Of a stretch of DNA of 64,000 nucleotides, positions 33,854 to 43,029 are shown piece after piece. Position numbers and translations under genes: made by a program. The notes beneath the pieces were generated by a model, which did not search any database, was not told the origin of the DNA, and saw nothing but the letters and a program-made list of their open reading frames with translations. The stretch's first letter is position 1. Each line of letters starts with the position of its first letter. Source of the DNA: Flavobacterium tistrianum (GTDB taxonomy: Bacteria; Bacteroidota; Bacteroidia; Flavobacteriales; Flavobacteriaceae); the NCBI RefSeq assembly GCF_003254545.1, contig NZ_QJRH01000066.1, forward strand, positions 1 to 64,000, read 5' to 3'.

Positions 33854-34115
33854 TTTCCACTCTATCAGGGCTAAGAGTTTAAATGTTCAAAAGAAACACT
33901 ACTTTTTTCTATAAAATTATTGCGGCAAAGAAAGTCAATCTCACCTATTCGAATTAGTTAGTCATAACTTAAAATAAAATCCACCATTTTTTCTTTCCAA
34001 AATCTAAATAGCAATCACATTTTTAGTGTTTTTTATAAAAAAATCGTAATCTTTTTCCTAAAATTTAAAAATAAAGTTTATGTTTGTGAGAATTAAACTA
34101 TTTAACCAATTTGTT

Positions 34116-35467
34116 ATGAAAAAAATTATAAGCCTTATAAAGGGCAGTATGCTTCTAGCATGCGTCCTTTTAATTAAAACTGCGCTTCTGAAGATTACAG
34201 CAGTAATCTGAACGTCCAACTAACTGCAGAAGCAAAAAGCTGGTTCAATAACCACGAATCAGAATACAATAATTCCATTTTGCAATATATTGGCAATTTG
34301 CAATGGGAAAATGCCATAGTATCAGAAGGCAAGGATGGAGAGGTAATTGAAGTGCCTTTTATACTCAAAGAAAACTTAAGCACTTCAGATGAAAATGGAA
34401 CATTATACAATGATCATCACCGTTTAGTGTTTATAAAAAATGAACCTAATAATTTTAAAATGTACTATGTTCAAGCATTTACAGAAAGTGAGAGTGCCGA
34501 TATCTCAGATAAAAACTATAGTTATTACTCTATAAAAGATAATTTTAACGGTCATATATTTATACAAGACTTAAGTACGAACAAAAGCAATGCTTTTCAA
34601 TTTAAGAATGGTCAAAAAACTCAGCCGTCATTAACTGCAAAATGGCGCGAAGAGTATTACGATTGTACTTTTATAGGTTATTGGAGCGAAGGAGGTACTT
34701 TTACACCGATAAAATTGTTATATTGTGATGGCGGAAGTGGCTCTGGTGATGGACCAACTTATGGCGGTGGACCAGTTTCTGGCGGTGGCAGTACTGGAAG
34801 TACCCCTCAACCAACTGAAATACGGATTATTGATAATCTTACAGGAAAAGCAAAATGCATAAATAGTTTATTGAGTAGTGGGGGGAATGATTTTGTCAAA
34901 TATATATTTAATCAGTTTGCCGGGAAATCAGAATTTAATATTGAGATTATTTCACTACCTAATGTTTATACACCGACCAACCAAGAAGTAAATGGAACAA
35001 CACGGTTTAACAAAGTGAATAGTCTTATGACTATAGAAATAAGCACAAGTAGATTAGATGGAATTGCAGCTTTGGAATCTGCTAGAATAATCTTGCACGA
35101 ATATATACACGCAGATATATATCGAAAGTTAAATACAGCAAATTCAAATGATATTGATGCTAGTGATTTTAAAAAGGTTTTTGAAACATATGAAACTCAG
35201 CACAACGCAATGGCGCAAGTCTATCTTAACAGTATGGCGGGTGCTTTAAAGGAATTTCATAAAACAGTATTAAGTAGCGATTATATCAACTATACGAATT
35301 ATTATGGCGAAGCCCCAAGTGATGAATTCTATGAGGCTATGGCGTGGGGAGGTTTAAAAGATAGTAATGTAAAAGCTTGGACAGATTTGCCTGCAGATAA
35401 AAAAGCATCTATTAATTCATTGGCAAGCAGAGTTCCTATTTTAGGTAAAACTGCTCCTTGCCCATAA
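34116..35467 (+). pseudogene. HExxH metalloprotease-like lipoprotein, frameshifted after the leader
   Basis: The ATG at 34116 opens a lipoprotein leader (MKKIISLIKGSMLLACVLLI) that runs into stop. The long mature frame begins at 34178 directly after a stop in its own frame (34175) and continues to 35467. Both frames join at the run AAAA (34176-34179): with two A fewer the product reads ...LLINCASEDYSSN, a lipobox. The mature protein has a Gly/Ser/Pro linker (residues CDGGSGSGDGPTYGGG region near 34730-34820) and a C-terminal domain with HEYIH at 35096-35110 (HExxH zinc motif) and a later DEFYEAMAWG as possible third ligand region. Either a real pseudogene, a slippage switch or an assembly error. 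Confidence 0.7.
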
Positions 35468-35536
35468 AAGATATTACTAATAATACTTTTTGTATATTCG
35501 ATACACAATTCAATTACCTGTTTTTAAAATTAAATT

Positions 35537-35932
35537 ATGAAAAAACATATATATGTATTAGTTATATTCTTATTGGGTTTCAATTTACACGCTCAAGAAA
35601 AATTAAATGGCACATTCTTTTTTAAATTAGATGATTCGTACGTTATCGAATCCAAAACTAAACCCAATACGTTTTTGATAAAAGATAAAAATGAGGATGA
35701 GGAATTTTATTTTAAAGGAGTTGAAGTTGTAAATGATTTACAACCTAATGAAGTACTGTGTCTGAAAGATTTTGTAAGGACTTCAAAATATTATAATAAA
35801 AACAAAAAGAATAAATTAAACAATGGTGAATTGGTAAACTTTTTTAGTAACGCTACGGTTTATTTAGTTAGAAAAAAGAATAATAAAACCGAATTCATCA
35901 AAGTAAATCCAATCGTTGAAATTTATGATTAA
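35537..35932 (+). CDS. Small secreted protein next to the HExxH lipoprotein, array member 1
   Basis: 131 residues. Signal peptide ending LHAQ, then EKLNGTFFFKLDDSYVIESK and a lysine-rich beta domain. The N-terminal part after the signal (QEKLNGTFFFKLD.SY) is shared with two following truncated copies at 36049 and 36282 (QEKVKDTLFFAYDSNY, QKKVKDTLFFKIDN). Placed 69 bp after the metalloprotease-like gene, it could be an inhibitor or partner; this is a guess from position. Confidence 0.75.
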   Translation: MKKHIYVLVIFLLGFNLHAQEKLNGTFFFKLDDSYVIESKTKPNTFLIKDKNEDEEFYFKGVEVVNDLQPNEVLCLKDFVRTSKYYNKNKKNKLNNGELVNFFSNATVYLVRKKNNKTEFIKVNPIVEIYD

Positions 35933-36048
35933 TTTAAAAATCCCCCGCTCCCCAAGGTCTTCAACTGAAAAACTGCGCAAATGTCTAAGACTTTGCGCTT
36001 TTCTTTTATATCAATACTTCAAAGAAACCGCTATTAAAAAATCTAAAT

Positions 36049-36270
36049 ATGAAAAGTAAGTTTAAAAATATCTTTTTAAAAACCAATATTAATCTTTTAT
36101 TGGTGGCTATGATTTCAATAAATCTTCAAGCTCAGGAAAAAGTAAAAGACACACTTTTTTTTGCTTATGATAGTAATTATATTACTAAAGATTACACTAT
36201 TGTTTTAGTTAAAAGTAACAATGGTAAGAAGAGTTATTTTCAAGTAAAATCAAATTTTGAAATTGAGTAA
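36049..36270 (+). CDS. Small secreted protein, array member 2 (probably shortened)
   Basis: 73 residues. Signal peptide ending LQAQ, mature part 45 residues, about half the length of member 1, ending FQVKSNFEIE. It appears truncated at the C-terminus relative to member 1. Its first 85-90 bp are almost identical to those of the third copy at 36282. Confidence 0.6.
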   Translation: MKSKFKNIFLKTNINLLLVAMISINLQAQEKVKDTLFFAYDSNYITKDYTIVLVKSNNGKKSYFQVKSNFEIE

Positions 36271-36281
36271 AAAATCAAAGC

Positions 36282-36416
36282 ATGAAAAGTAAGTTTAAAA
36301 ATATCTTTTTAAAAACCAATATTAGTCTTTTATTGGTGGCTATGATTTCAATAAATCTTCAAGCTCAAAAAAAAGTAAAAGATACATTATTTTTTAAAAT
36401 AGATAATACCCGATAG
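36282..36416 (+). pseudogene. Array member 3, cut short by a dispersed repeat
   Basis: 44 codons from ATG at 36282: the same leader as member 2 (one Asn/Ser change) through QKKVKDTLFFKIDN, then the reading frame enters the repeat at about 36405 and stops at TAG inside CCCGATAGCG. A remnant produced by insertion or recombination of the repeat. Confidence 0.65.
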
Positions 36417-36535
36417 CGTGGATTTGTAATCCATGCCCGCAATAGTGAGACACAATAAAAATATTTTAAAAAAGCCAACCTTTGTGGGCACGAATTACAG
36501 ATCCGCGCTATCATAGTGCTATCATAGTTTGTTAG
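36405..36535. repeat. Dispersed inverted repeat interrupting array member 3
   Basis: Starts CCCGATAGCGTGGATTTGTA and ends with the inverted counterpart around ACAGATCCGCGCTATCA (36500-36520), about 110 bp, plus CCATGCCCGC / GTGGGCACGA halves. Looks like a non-coding REP/MITE-like element; no coding capacity. Confidence 0.7.
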
Positions 36536-36602
36536 ACCTGTATTAAAACATGATTAACAACTTTATTTATATATTTGAAAATAAAAAGAGTTTTTGCCTT
36601 TA

Positions 36603-37106
36603 ATGAAAAATAAATTTATTCGCCGTTACCAATTAACCAAGTGGAATATTATCACTATTTGTACTTATTTATTGCTTTCTATTTTCTTATTCAGTTATGG
36701 TGCAGTAAACAAAATTCATTTAAAAGAAATATTATTTTACTACGGATTCGGAACTCAATTTTTTATTTATGGATTTGAATATCGGGCTCTTCGTAATTTC
36801 AATTATTTTTTAATTTGGACAGTAATTGGAATAATTCATTTTAGCATTTTTCTTTCTATCAAAGATTCATCAGAATTAGCATTCGTCAATGGTCATGCAT
36901 CTCTTGGCTTAAGAAGTACATTAATTACATTATTACTTTTTCAATTCTTAAGATACTTAAGTTTAAAAATTCAAGGAAAGGAATTAGTTGTTCCTGCAAA
37001 ATATGGCAAAACTGACCTTCTAGACGAGCGAAAAATTACTGTAGTTGATACAATCTTTTTTTTCATTTTTATAGGTGCAACCTTGTTTTTTCTTGTAACA
37101 GAGTAA
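36603..37106 (+). CDS. Hypothetical membrane protein
   Basis: 167 residues from the ATG at 36603; a -7 box TATATTTG lies near 36570. Four predicted transmembrane helices (IITICTYLLLSIFLFSYGA, ILFYYGFGTQFFIYGF, YFLIWTVIGIIHFSIFLSI, TIFFFIFIGATLFFLV). No family recognised. Isolated between the truncated array and the second small-protein/HTH pair. Confidence 0.7.
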   Translation: MKNKFIRRYQLTKWNIITICTYLLLSIFLFSYGAVNKIHLKEILFYYGFGTQFFIYGFEYRALRNFNYFLIWTVIGIIHFSIFLSIKDSSELAFVNGHASLGLRSTLITLLLFQFLRYLSLKIQGKELVVPAKYGKTDLLDERKITVVDTIFFFIFIGATLFFLVTE

Positions 37107-37183
37107 AATTCAAAAAAAACACCACTCTTCGAAGAGTTCATTCTAAAACGTACGCAAATGTCTTCGACTTTGCACTTTTTTCA

Positions 37184-37519
37184 TCAATATTCTAAATGAA
37201 ATTTACACAAATCATCCAACAACTCCATTTCATCTTCTGGCAATAACTGCAAGGCAATTTCAAGCAAAGTCATTACATTGACATTATTGTCTTTTGTAAA
37301 ACTCGACAAACCATTTGCATCTGGATTAAGCAAAATAATGCTTGCTTTTAGCAAATCTGAAACCATTAGATTTAATTCGTTATAAGAAGATACTTTTAGC
37401 GGTATTGTATACGAGTTAATTTCTTTAGGTTCTGGTTTTAGTTTGCTGAAGTAGCTTCCTTTATTTATTAATTCTAACAATTCTTCGGCTCTTTCTTTAT
37501 TTTGCATTTCTATTTTCAT
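37184..37519 (-). CDS. Small helical protein, paired with HTH gene (paralog of 10276)
   Basis: 111 residues, no signal peptide. Begins MKIEMQNKERAEELLELI and shares with the 10276 protein the sequence plan KLKP.....NSYT...KV..Y.EL..(L/M)(I/V)(T/S)DLLKA.I..L, then L.I.L.L.P.DEMEL. A -7 box TATATTTG on the minus strand lies at 37546-37553. Divergent from the HTH gene at 37626. Function unknown; see the paired locus at 9.7-10.6 kb. Confidence 0.78.
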   Translation of the reverse strand: MKIEMQNKERAEELLELINKGSYFSKLKPEPKEINSYTIPLKVSSYNELNLMVSDLLKASIILLNPDANGLSSFTKDNNVNVMTLLEIALQLLPEDEMELLDDLCKFHLEY

Positions 37520-37625
37520 ATAAGATTTGTTTTACAATTTTAAACAAATATATAAAATTTCGGTTGAAAACAATCGATTTTTAACAATCATATCAAAACA
37601 ATCCATTACTTGTAATTTCATTTCT

Positions 37626-37862
37626 ATGAAAAGAGAAAGAAAAAGCGAAATTCCAGAAGTTGTAAAAGAACTAGGAATTAAGATAAAAGATGTGATTGAC
37701 ACTAATAATTTAAAACCAAGAGAAGTTGCTCATGATGCTGAAATGGATGTAGAAAATTTAAGAAAATACATTAAAGGCTCGCAAGAAATGAAAGTAAGTA
37801 CTTTGTTTAAAATTGCGCAAGCTTTAAAAATTCATCCAAGCGAATTGATTAAGGATTTGTAG
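37626..37862 (+). CDS. Small XRE-type HTH protein, divergent partner of 37184
   Basis: 78 residues from the ATG at 37626; a longer reading from 37527 would need a TTG start within the divergent promoter region. HTH of Cro/C1 type: NNLKPREVAHDAEMDVENLRKYIKG...MKVSTLFKIAQALKIHPSEL. No other domain. Likely an autoregulator of the divergent pair. Confidence 0.85.
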   Translation: MKRERKSEIPEVVKELGIKIKDVIDTNNLKPREVAHDAEMDVENLRKYIKGSQEMKVSTLFKIAQALKIHPSELIKDL

Positions 37863-37928
37863 ATTTTACCCTCTATTTCTGCAACAGTTATCATAAAGCA
37901 ATAAATATAACCCTTCTAATAATTAACA

Positions 37929-38558
37929 ATGAAAAAACTTCTATTACTATCAATACTTATAGTATTTACTTCATTTAAAACTTTTACTACCGATCAGGTT
38001 TTAAATTTTGAATACGAATTAAAATATATGATTAATAAAAAGGAACATTCTGTTTTTGTATCTAAATCTAATCCAAATGATTACTTAATACATTATAAAG
38101 AAAATAATTTTTATGCCCTTTTTTATAATAATCAGCTATTCGACATAAGTTTTTCTGATTCTGGTGAAATTAATTATCAAAGATCAAGCGCACAGAACAC
38201 AATTCCTAAAGAAAAATTGAATTTATTGACGGAAACTAAAGAGACAAAAATGATTAACAATTTACTTTGCCATAAGTACGTCGCAAATTTATCTCAATTT
38301 AAATCTCGTCAAATTGAAGTATTTATTTCTAAAAACAATAAAATCAACAATGTTAACTTCTTACAGATGTATGGTTTAAAAAACAACATCAATACTAAAG
38401 GATTAGTTATGGAAATGGTGCCAAGCGAGTTTTTTACATTGATCGAAACAAAACCCGTTAAAAAAGCTTTAAAAATCGATGTAAATAAATTAAAAAGTTT
38501 GGTTGAAAAAAGAGATCATAATAGTACAAACGAGGTTCAAACAACGGTTGACAATTAA
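37929..38558 (+). CDS. GLPGLI/DUF4412-like secreted protein
   Basis: 209 residues. Signal peptide (LLLLSILIVFTSFKTFT), then a beta-rich domain with the pattern typical of GLPGLI proteins: LLTETKETKMINNLLCHKYVA (the ti.GykCkka strand), RQIEVFISKN, and MYGLKNNINTKGLVMEM at the position of the GLPG.I.E. block. The GLPG sequence itself is not conserved. Periplasmic or outer-surface protein of unknown role. Confidence 0.65.
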   Translation: MKKLLLLSILIVFTSFKTFTTDQVLNFEYELKYMINKKEHSVFVSKSNPNDYLIHYKENNFYALFYNNQLFDISFSDSGEINYQRSSAQNTIPKEKLNLLTETKETKMINNLLCHKYVANLSQFKSRQIEVFISKNNKINNVNFLQMYGLKNNINTKGLVMEMVPSEFFTLIETKPVKKALKIDVNKLKSLVEKRDHNSTNEVQTTVDN

Positions 38559-38611
38559 CTTTCTATTGTGCTAGTAGAGGAAGCCTATCTCCTCATTATA
38601 TTTTCATCTAA

Positions 38612-38722
38612 TTCTGTCATTTCGAGGAACGAGAAATCTTCGCGAGTAGCTCCGCAATCAAAATCGCCAATCTTTGTAGAGCTACTTGCGAAGATTTCTC
38701 CTTGCGTCGAAATGACAATATT
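38612..38722. repeat. Dispersed palindromic repeat, second copy of the TCATTTCGACG family
   Basis: TCTGTCATTTCGAGGAACGA ... GAGAAATCTTCGCGAGTAGC and the complementary right half GCTACTTGCGAAGATTTCTC ... GTCGAAATGACAA. Arms of about 45 bp; related to 10617-10722. Confidence 0.75.
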
Positions 38723-38845
38723 GTGCAGAGAAACTGGCGAGAAACAAACTGCAAAAAACCAACCCTCATTAAATCAGTATTTTAGTAAGAAATTTATATA
38801 TTTGGTTATACCAAAAACAAATTTACTATCTAAAAACCACTATTA

Positions 38846-39661
38846 ATGAAAGGACTTATCAAAATCGGCCGTTTATTTTACGGTATCGGCATTATTGCTC
38901 TGGGAGTACATCAGCTTATTATCAAAGATTTTCGATCTGAGATTTTATCACCTTTTCCCGCTTGGGCGCATCAATATCCTATTTTTTCTATCCTTACCGG
39001 AATCGTTTTAATATTGACCGGAATTATTATTTCGGAAATCGTTACACTTAAATTTATCGACACCAAAAAAATCTGTCTTTATTTAGGTTTTGCTTTTCTT
39101 GCTGCTTTTGTTGTTTCTCATCTTCCGTTTATTTTCATTTTTAATACCGATAAAACCAACGCCACACAAATCTGGATCAACGCTATTGAGGAACTCACGT
39201 ATAGCGGCGGAGCGTTTGTATTGGCGGGTTCTTATAGTGCGAACAAAAGCGAAAGTAAATTCGACACATTTCTAGAAAAACTTATTCCAGTTGGGCGAAT
39301 TTTCTATTCACTTTTAATGCTTTTGTTTGGTTTAAGCCATTTTCTTTTTGCTGAGTTTGTTTCTACAATGGTTCCGAAATGGCTGCCAGGAACTATGTTT
39401 TGGACTTATTTTGTAGGTGTTGCACTTATTTGTTCGGGCATTTCGATTATTTTCAAACTTTGGATAAAACCTATTTCGCTTCTTCTTGCTTTAATGCTTT
39501 TACTTTTTGTACTTTTCTTCCATATTCAAGATGCTGTTGCAAACCCAACTGTAGGTGGCGGAAATGAAATTGTACGCGCGATTATTGCTTTACTTTTCTG
39601 CGGAATCGCATTGGTAATTGCCCTAACAAATGATTCTAAAAAACAGGTTTTAGCGAGCTGA
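38846..39661 (+). CDS. DoxX-like membrane protein with internal duplication
   Basis: 271 residues, about eight transmembrane helices in two similar halves: GRLFYGIGIIALGVHQLIIKDFRSEI at 8-33 and GRIFYSLLMLLFGLSHFLFAEFVSTM near 151-176, each followed by P.W.....F and further helices. DoxX/DUF4267-type proteins are four-helix membrane proteins; here two units are fused. Role unknown. Confidence 0.8.
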   Translation: MKGLIKIGRLFYGIGIIALGVHQLIIKDFRSEILSPFPAWAHQYPIFSILTGIVLILTGIIISEIVTLKFIDTKKICLYLGFAFLAAFVVSHLPFIFIFNTDKTNATQIWINAIEELTYSGGAFVLAGSYSANKSESKFDTFLEKLIPVGRIFYSLLMLLFGLSHFLFAEFVSTMVPKWLPGTMFWTYFVGVALICSGISIIFKLWIKPISLLLALMLLLFVLFFHIQDAVANPTVGGGNEIVRAIIALLFCGIALVIALTNDSKKQVLAS

Positions 39662-39706
39662 AATATTTAGAAAATCGAAACTGTGCTTTAGCATGTCATT
39701 ACAATT

Positions 39707-40231
39707 ATGAAAAAAAATATCGAGGAAGAAATAAAAAAACTAACAGCACAATTACTTGAGTTGGTGAATCTGTATTGCTGGAATGATATTTCGAATAACT
39801 TTATGTTTATTATTTCCGATATTTCAGAAGTAAAAGGAGAAAACTTTTTTATTCAAAACCAAAATAAAAGTAAACTAAACAAAAATAAAATACCCAAAAC
39901 TTCTAAAGAGGCTGTTGCAGAACTTAACGAATTTTACGATTTAATTTATGATGTAAATTTATATGTTTATAAAGCTGAAAAGGATCAAACTATTATCGAC
40001 ATTAGATACTTTCTGAAAACTAATCTTGATTCAGATTTTCTTAAAACAGTTTGTAATAATCCGCCAATGCTGCATTGTAAAATTACAAAACCTCCCTATT
40101 TAAAAAACGAAAATGATAAATTTGATGTTAATTGGGAATTGGGTGGTATGCGACATAAATGGAATATGCTTTGTTGGAAAACAAACCATAAATGGGATAA
40201 AATGAATCGCAACTTTACAAAATTCAAATAA
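39707..40231 (+). CDS. Hypothetical soluble protein
   Basis: 174 residues, no signal peptide. Charged N-terminal helix (MKKNIEEEIKKLTAQLLELV), tryptophans near the end (VNWELGGMRHKWNMLCWKTN). No family recognised. It is followed after 12 bp by the SRPBCC gene, and that by 40744 after 5 bp: a probable three-gene operon. Confidence 0.7.
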   Translation: MKKNIEEEIKKLTAQLLELVNLYCWNDISNNFMFIISDISEVKGENFFIQNQNKSKLNKNKIPKTSKEAVAELNEFYDLIYDVNLYVYKAEKDQTIIDIRYFLKTNLDSDFLKTVCNNPPMLHCKITKPPYLKNENDKFDVNWELGGMRHKWNMLCWKTNHKWDKMNRNFTKFK

Positions 40232-40243
40232 GAAAACCAAACC

Positions 40244-40738
40244 ATGGAAAACTTCGACTGGACTTCTTTCTCAAAAAAAATAGCTATTAAAGCTCCGCTC
40301 AGCGACATTTACAATGCTTGGACAATTGCAAACGAACTGGAAAAATGGTTTCTAGAAAAAGTATCTTTTTTTGATTCCAATGAAGAACCAATCAGCAAAG
40401 ACCAAAATGTTTCGGGAGGAAATAGTTATGAATGGCTTTGGTATTTGTATGATGATGCCATGAAAGGAAAAATCACTTCTGCCAACGAAAAAGACCAATT
40501 GCAGTTTACCTTTGAAGGAGCGTGTCTGGTAGATATAAAATTGAGCGAAACGAATGGTTACACAATTGTAGAACTTCGCCATCATAACATTCCGACAGAT
40601 GATCATTCGAAACAATATATCAGACTAGGCTGTTCCAACGGCTGGCATTTTTATTTGACCAATCTGAAATCGGTTTACGAAGGCGGATTGGATTTGAGAA
40701 ATAAAGATGAGAATCTGAATCCTATGATAAATAATTAA
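40244..40738 (+). CDS. SRPBCC/AHSA1-like domain protein
   Basis: 164 residues. START/AHSA1 pattern: KKIAIKAPLSDIYNAWTIANELEKWFLEKV at 10-39, then YEWLWY, LQFTFEGACLVDIKLSETNGYTIVELRHHNIP and the closing helix GCSNGWHFYLTNLKSVYEGGLDLR. Binds hydrophobic ligands in other members; ligand unknown. Middle gene of a tight plus-strand group. Confidence 0.9.
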   Translation: MENFDWTSFSKKIAIKAPLSDIYNAWTIANELEKWFLEKVSFFDSNEEPISKDQNVSGGNSYEWLWYLYDDAMKGKITSANEKDQLQFTFEGACLVDIKLSETNGYTIVELRHHNIPTDDHSKQYIRLGCSNGWHFYLTNLKSVYEGGLDLRNKDENLNPMINN

Positions 40739-40743
40739 AAGAA

Positions 40744-41223
40744 ATGATATCAAAAATCGGTATTGAAGAATTCAGAACTAGACTGAAAACAAATACTAAA
40801 TTAGGTAATCCAAAAATTAGCGGAAGTCCATTGCACGCATTCAATATGATTGGAGAAAAAGATAAAATGTTTTATGGCATAATAAATCATAATGACTTTA
40901 AAATAACCAAAAATGCAATATTGCATCCCATTCCTTTCGTTTTGAAAGGAAAAATTAAATCTAAAAATTTAAACCAAACCGAAATATCATACGAAATAAT
41001 TCCAATTCGATTTGGATATTATTGGATTCGCTTTTTACCTTTTATTGCTTTTGCTTTGTTTAATATTATTTTTATTATTGAAAATCCACCGATAGTAGTT
41101 TGGATAATATTCAATTCGTTTAACATCCTATTTGGTTTTATTTCTAATATAAGAATGAATTATCAAAGAAAAAATTTTGAGAAAAATTTTATAAAATTCT
41201 TTGAAATAGCAGATAAGGAGTAA
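40744..41223 (+). CDS. Hypothetical membrane protein
   Basis: 159 residues. A soluble N-terminal part (starting MISKIGIEEFRTRLKTNTKL), then two adjacent transmembrane helices near 100-140 (YYWIRFLPFIAFALFNIIFI and VVWIIFNSFNILFGFIS). No family recognised. Follows the SRPBCC gene by 5 bp. Confidence 0.72.
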   Translation: MISKIGIEEFRTRLKTNTKLGNPKISGSPLHAFNMIGEKDKMFYGIINHNDFKITKNAILHPIPFVLKGKIKSKNLNQTEISYEIIPIRFGYYWIRFLPFIAFALFNIIFIIENPPIVVWIIFNSFNILFGFISNIRMNYQRKNFEKNFIKFFEIADKE

Positions 41224-41260
41224 AATGAAAAATATTAACCTCTTCTACTCTTTTCCAAAA

Positions 41261-42052
41261 TCACGCCACAACACATTCCATATTTTTTTCTTCCATAATC
41301 TGCATGTCTATTATTTTTTGAGCAACGGTTCCTCTTTCAAACAAACGAATGAATTTGAAAACGGCGCTCACAAAATATCCCGGATTCGAAACCAATCGGG
41401 CAATTTCGGTTATTCTCTGATCTCTTAATTGCGTGCAGGCTTCTCTTTCGTTTTCTGGAACAGCTACAAATTCGTTGGCAAATTTCCATGCGCCATTTCT
41501 TGCGGTTTCCATGCTGAAATCTATAAAGAAATTGTCTACTTTGCCCGCAAATTTTAATATCCACGTAAGTGTCGGCCAAATTTTGATCAAGCATTTTTCG
41601 ACACCGCCAACGAGATTGCTCAAAATGAAGTTTATTTTATCAAAATCTGCTTTTAAATCTTCTATATCTTCTGCTGTAGAGACTTCTGCTGAAGCAATTC
41701 CTAAATCGAGATTAATGTGAGCGTTGATTCCGAGAAGCAAATGCTGTAATACTATTGGCCAGAAATTTTCGGCTTGTTCAAAAGCAAATGCCCAACATTC
41801 AGATGGTTTTTCTTTGGCTTGATATTGATAATATGCTTTCAAGTATCTGTTAGCAAAAATAACATCGAGTTTTTCCATTCGCTTTCCGTTCTGAAAAGAA
41901 CCAGCCAAAATACCTTCTTTTACTCTTACCGTAACTTCGCGATATAGAATAGCAAACAAACCTAAATTGCTTTGGTCTATCTTAGATTTTTCTATTATCT
42001 GATCTAACAATAGAATAACTTCGTCTATAGTTTCAGCTTGTTTCATACTCAT
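41261..42052 (-). CDS. DUF5995 family protein
   Basis: 263 residues, soluble and mostly helical. Characteristic blocks: GLFAILYREVTVRVKEGILAGSFQNGKRMEKLDVIFANRYLKAYY at 30-75, and HLLLGINAHINLDLGIA near 104-120 with conserved His/Asn/Asp. Family of unknown function in Bacteroidota and Actinobacteria. Converges with 40744 with a 37-bp gap. Confidence 0.85.
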   Translation of the reverse strand: MSMKQAETIDEVILLLDQIIEKSKIDQSNLGLFAILYREVTVRVKEGILAGSFQNGKRMEKLDVIFANRYLKAYYQYQAKEKPSECWAFAFEQAENFWPIVLQHLLLGINAHINLDLGIASAEVSTAEDIEDLKADFDKINFILSNLVGGVEKCLIKIWPTLTWILKFAGKVDNFFIDFSMETARNGAWKFANEFVAVPENEREACTQLRDQRITEIARLVSNPGYFVSAVFKFIRLFERGTVAQKIIDMQIMEEKNMECVVA

Positions 42053-42159
42053 TTATAATTGGTTATAATTAAATTGAGAAGAACGAATTTAATTATTTTA
42101 AGCTTTCAATGAACGATTTTGAAGCAATTCTCTTATTATTTCCTCTCCATTATTTCATC

Positions 42160-42194
42160 AAAAAAATCCCAAAAGAAAACTCTTCTGGGATTGT
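42160..42194 (-). terminator. Terminator of the Gre-type gene
   Basis: AATCCCA / TGGGATT hairpin with an A/T loop, followed on the minus strand by a run of T. Confidence 0.75.
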
Positions 42195-42228
42195 TACTGA
42201 CTTTAAAACGAAAACGAATAATATTATA

Positions 42229-42600
42229 TTACTCTTCTACTTTTAGAATTTCTAACTTAAGATTTCCTTTTTTAGCAGGCCATTCAATAATATCGCCTTC
42301 TTTGTAGCCCACCATTGCAATTGCTTCATCTGAAAGAACCGAAATTTTATTTTTGCTCGCTTTTGCTTTATCTGGACCAACGATAAGAATTGTCTTTTCT
42401 TCGTTATTAATATGGTCTTTATAAGTAACTTTTCGATCTATCGAAACTACATCTTCAGGTAGATTTTTTCGCAATACCTGCGTGGCATGTTTTAGTTCGC
42501 CCAATAAAAGCTCTTCTTCTTGAGCGGTTACTTTTTTTCTTCTTACGTGATCTTTAATTAAATCGTATGTTCCTGTTGTTAAAATTATATGTTGTGACAT
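42229..42600 (-). CDS. GreA/GreB-type C-terminal domain protein (Rnk-like)
   Basis: 123 residues. Short helical N-terminus (no full coiled coil) and the Gre C-terminal FKBP-like domain: VVSIDRKVTYKDHINNEEKTILIVGPDKA and ISVLSDEAIAMVGYKEGDIIEW. Without the long coiled-coil tip carrying the two acidic residues it should not stimulate RNA cleavage like GreA; it resembles Rnk-type RNA-polymerase-binding factors. Confidence 0.85.
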   Translation of the reverse strand: MSQHIILTTGTYDLIKDHVRRKKVTAQEEELLLGELKHATQVLRKNLPEDVVSIDRKVTYKDHINNEEKTILIVGPDKAKASKNKISVLSDEAIAMVGYKEGDIIEWPAKKGNLKLEILKVEE

Positions 42601-43029
42601 GACTTTCTTGTATGTTTCATTTTTTCATAAACATGACACAACTCTAAAGATGAGCGCGCGCGCAAAAACGTACTATTCACCGATATCATATCCTGAATAA
42701 AAATGAGATTAAATAAATAAAAACTAAATATAAAAGAATCCCCTGTCTAGAGTTGTGACAGGGCTAAAGGAATAAACTCTTTTGAGCTTTTTAAGAAAGT
42801 ATCGTCATGCAAATACAACAATGCGCTTATTAAGCACATCAGACAGCTGTTTATTAAGTAAAAATTTGCAGTGATCATTATTGTATTTATTCTAATGTTT
42901 TGGCAATATACGCCTTTTTCCTACTATAAAAAAATTATAAAATTTGCTAATACGGTTTTACGTAAGGATTTTGGTTTTAAACGATTTATTTTTGATGAAA
43001 CTCTTAAAACTATACGAAAAATAAAACCA

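Noticed and set aside
36594-36602. TTG start giving three extra residues to the membrane protein
   Set aside because: ATG at 36603 is available and lies at a normal distance from the -7 box.
37527-37625. N-terminal extension of the 78-residue HTH protein
   Set aside because: Needs a TTG start inside the divergent promoter and adds residues with no HTH similarity.
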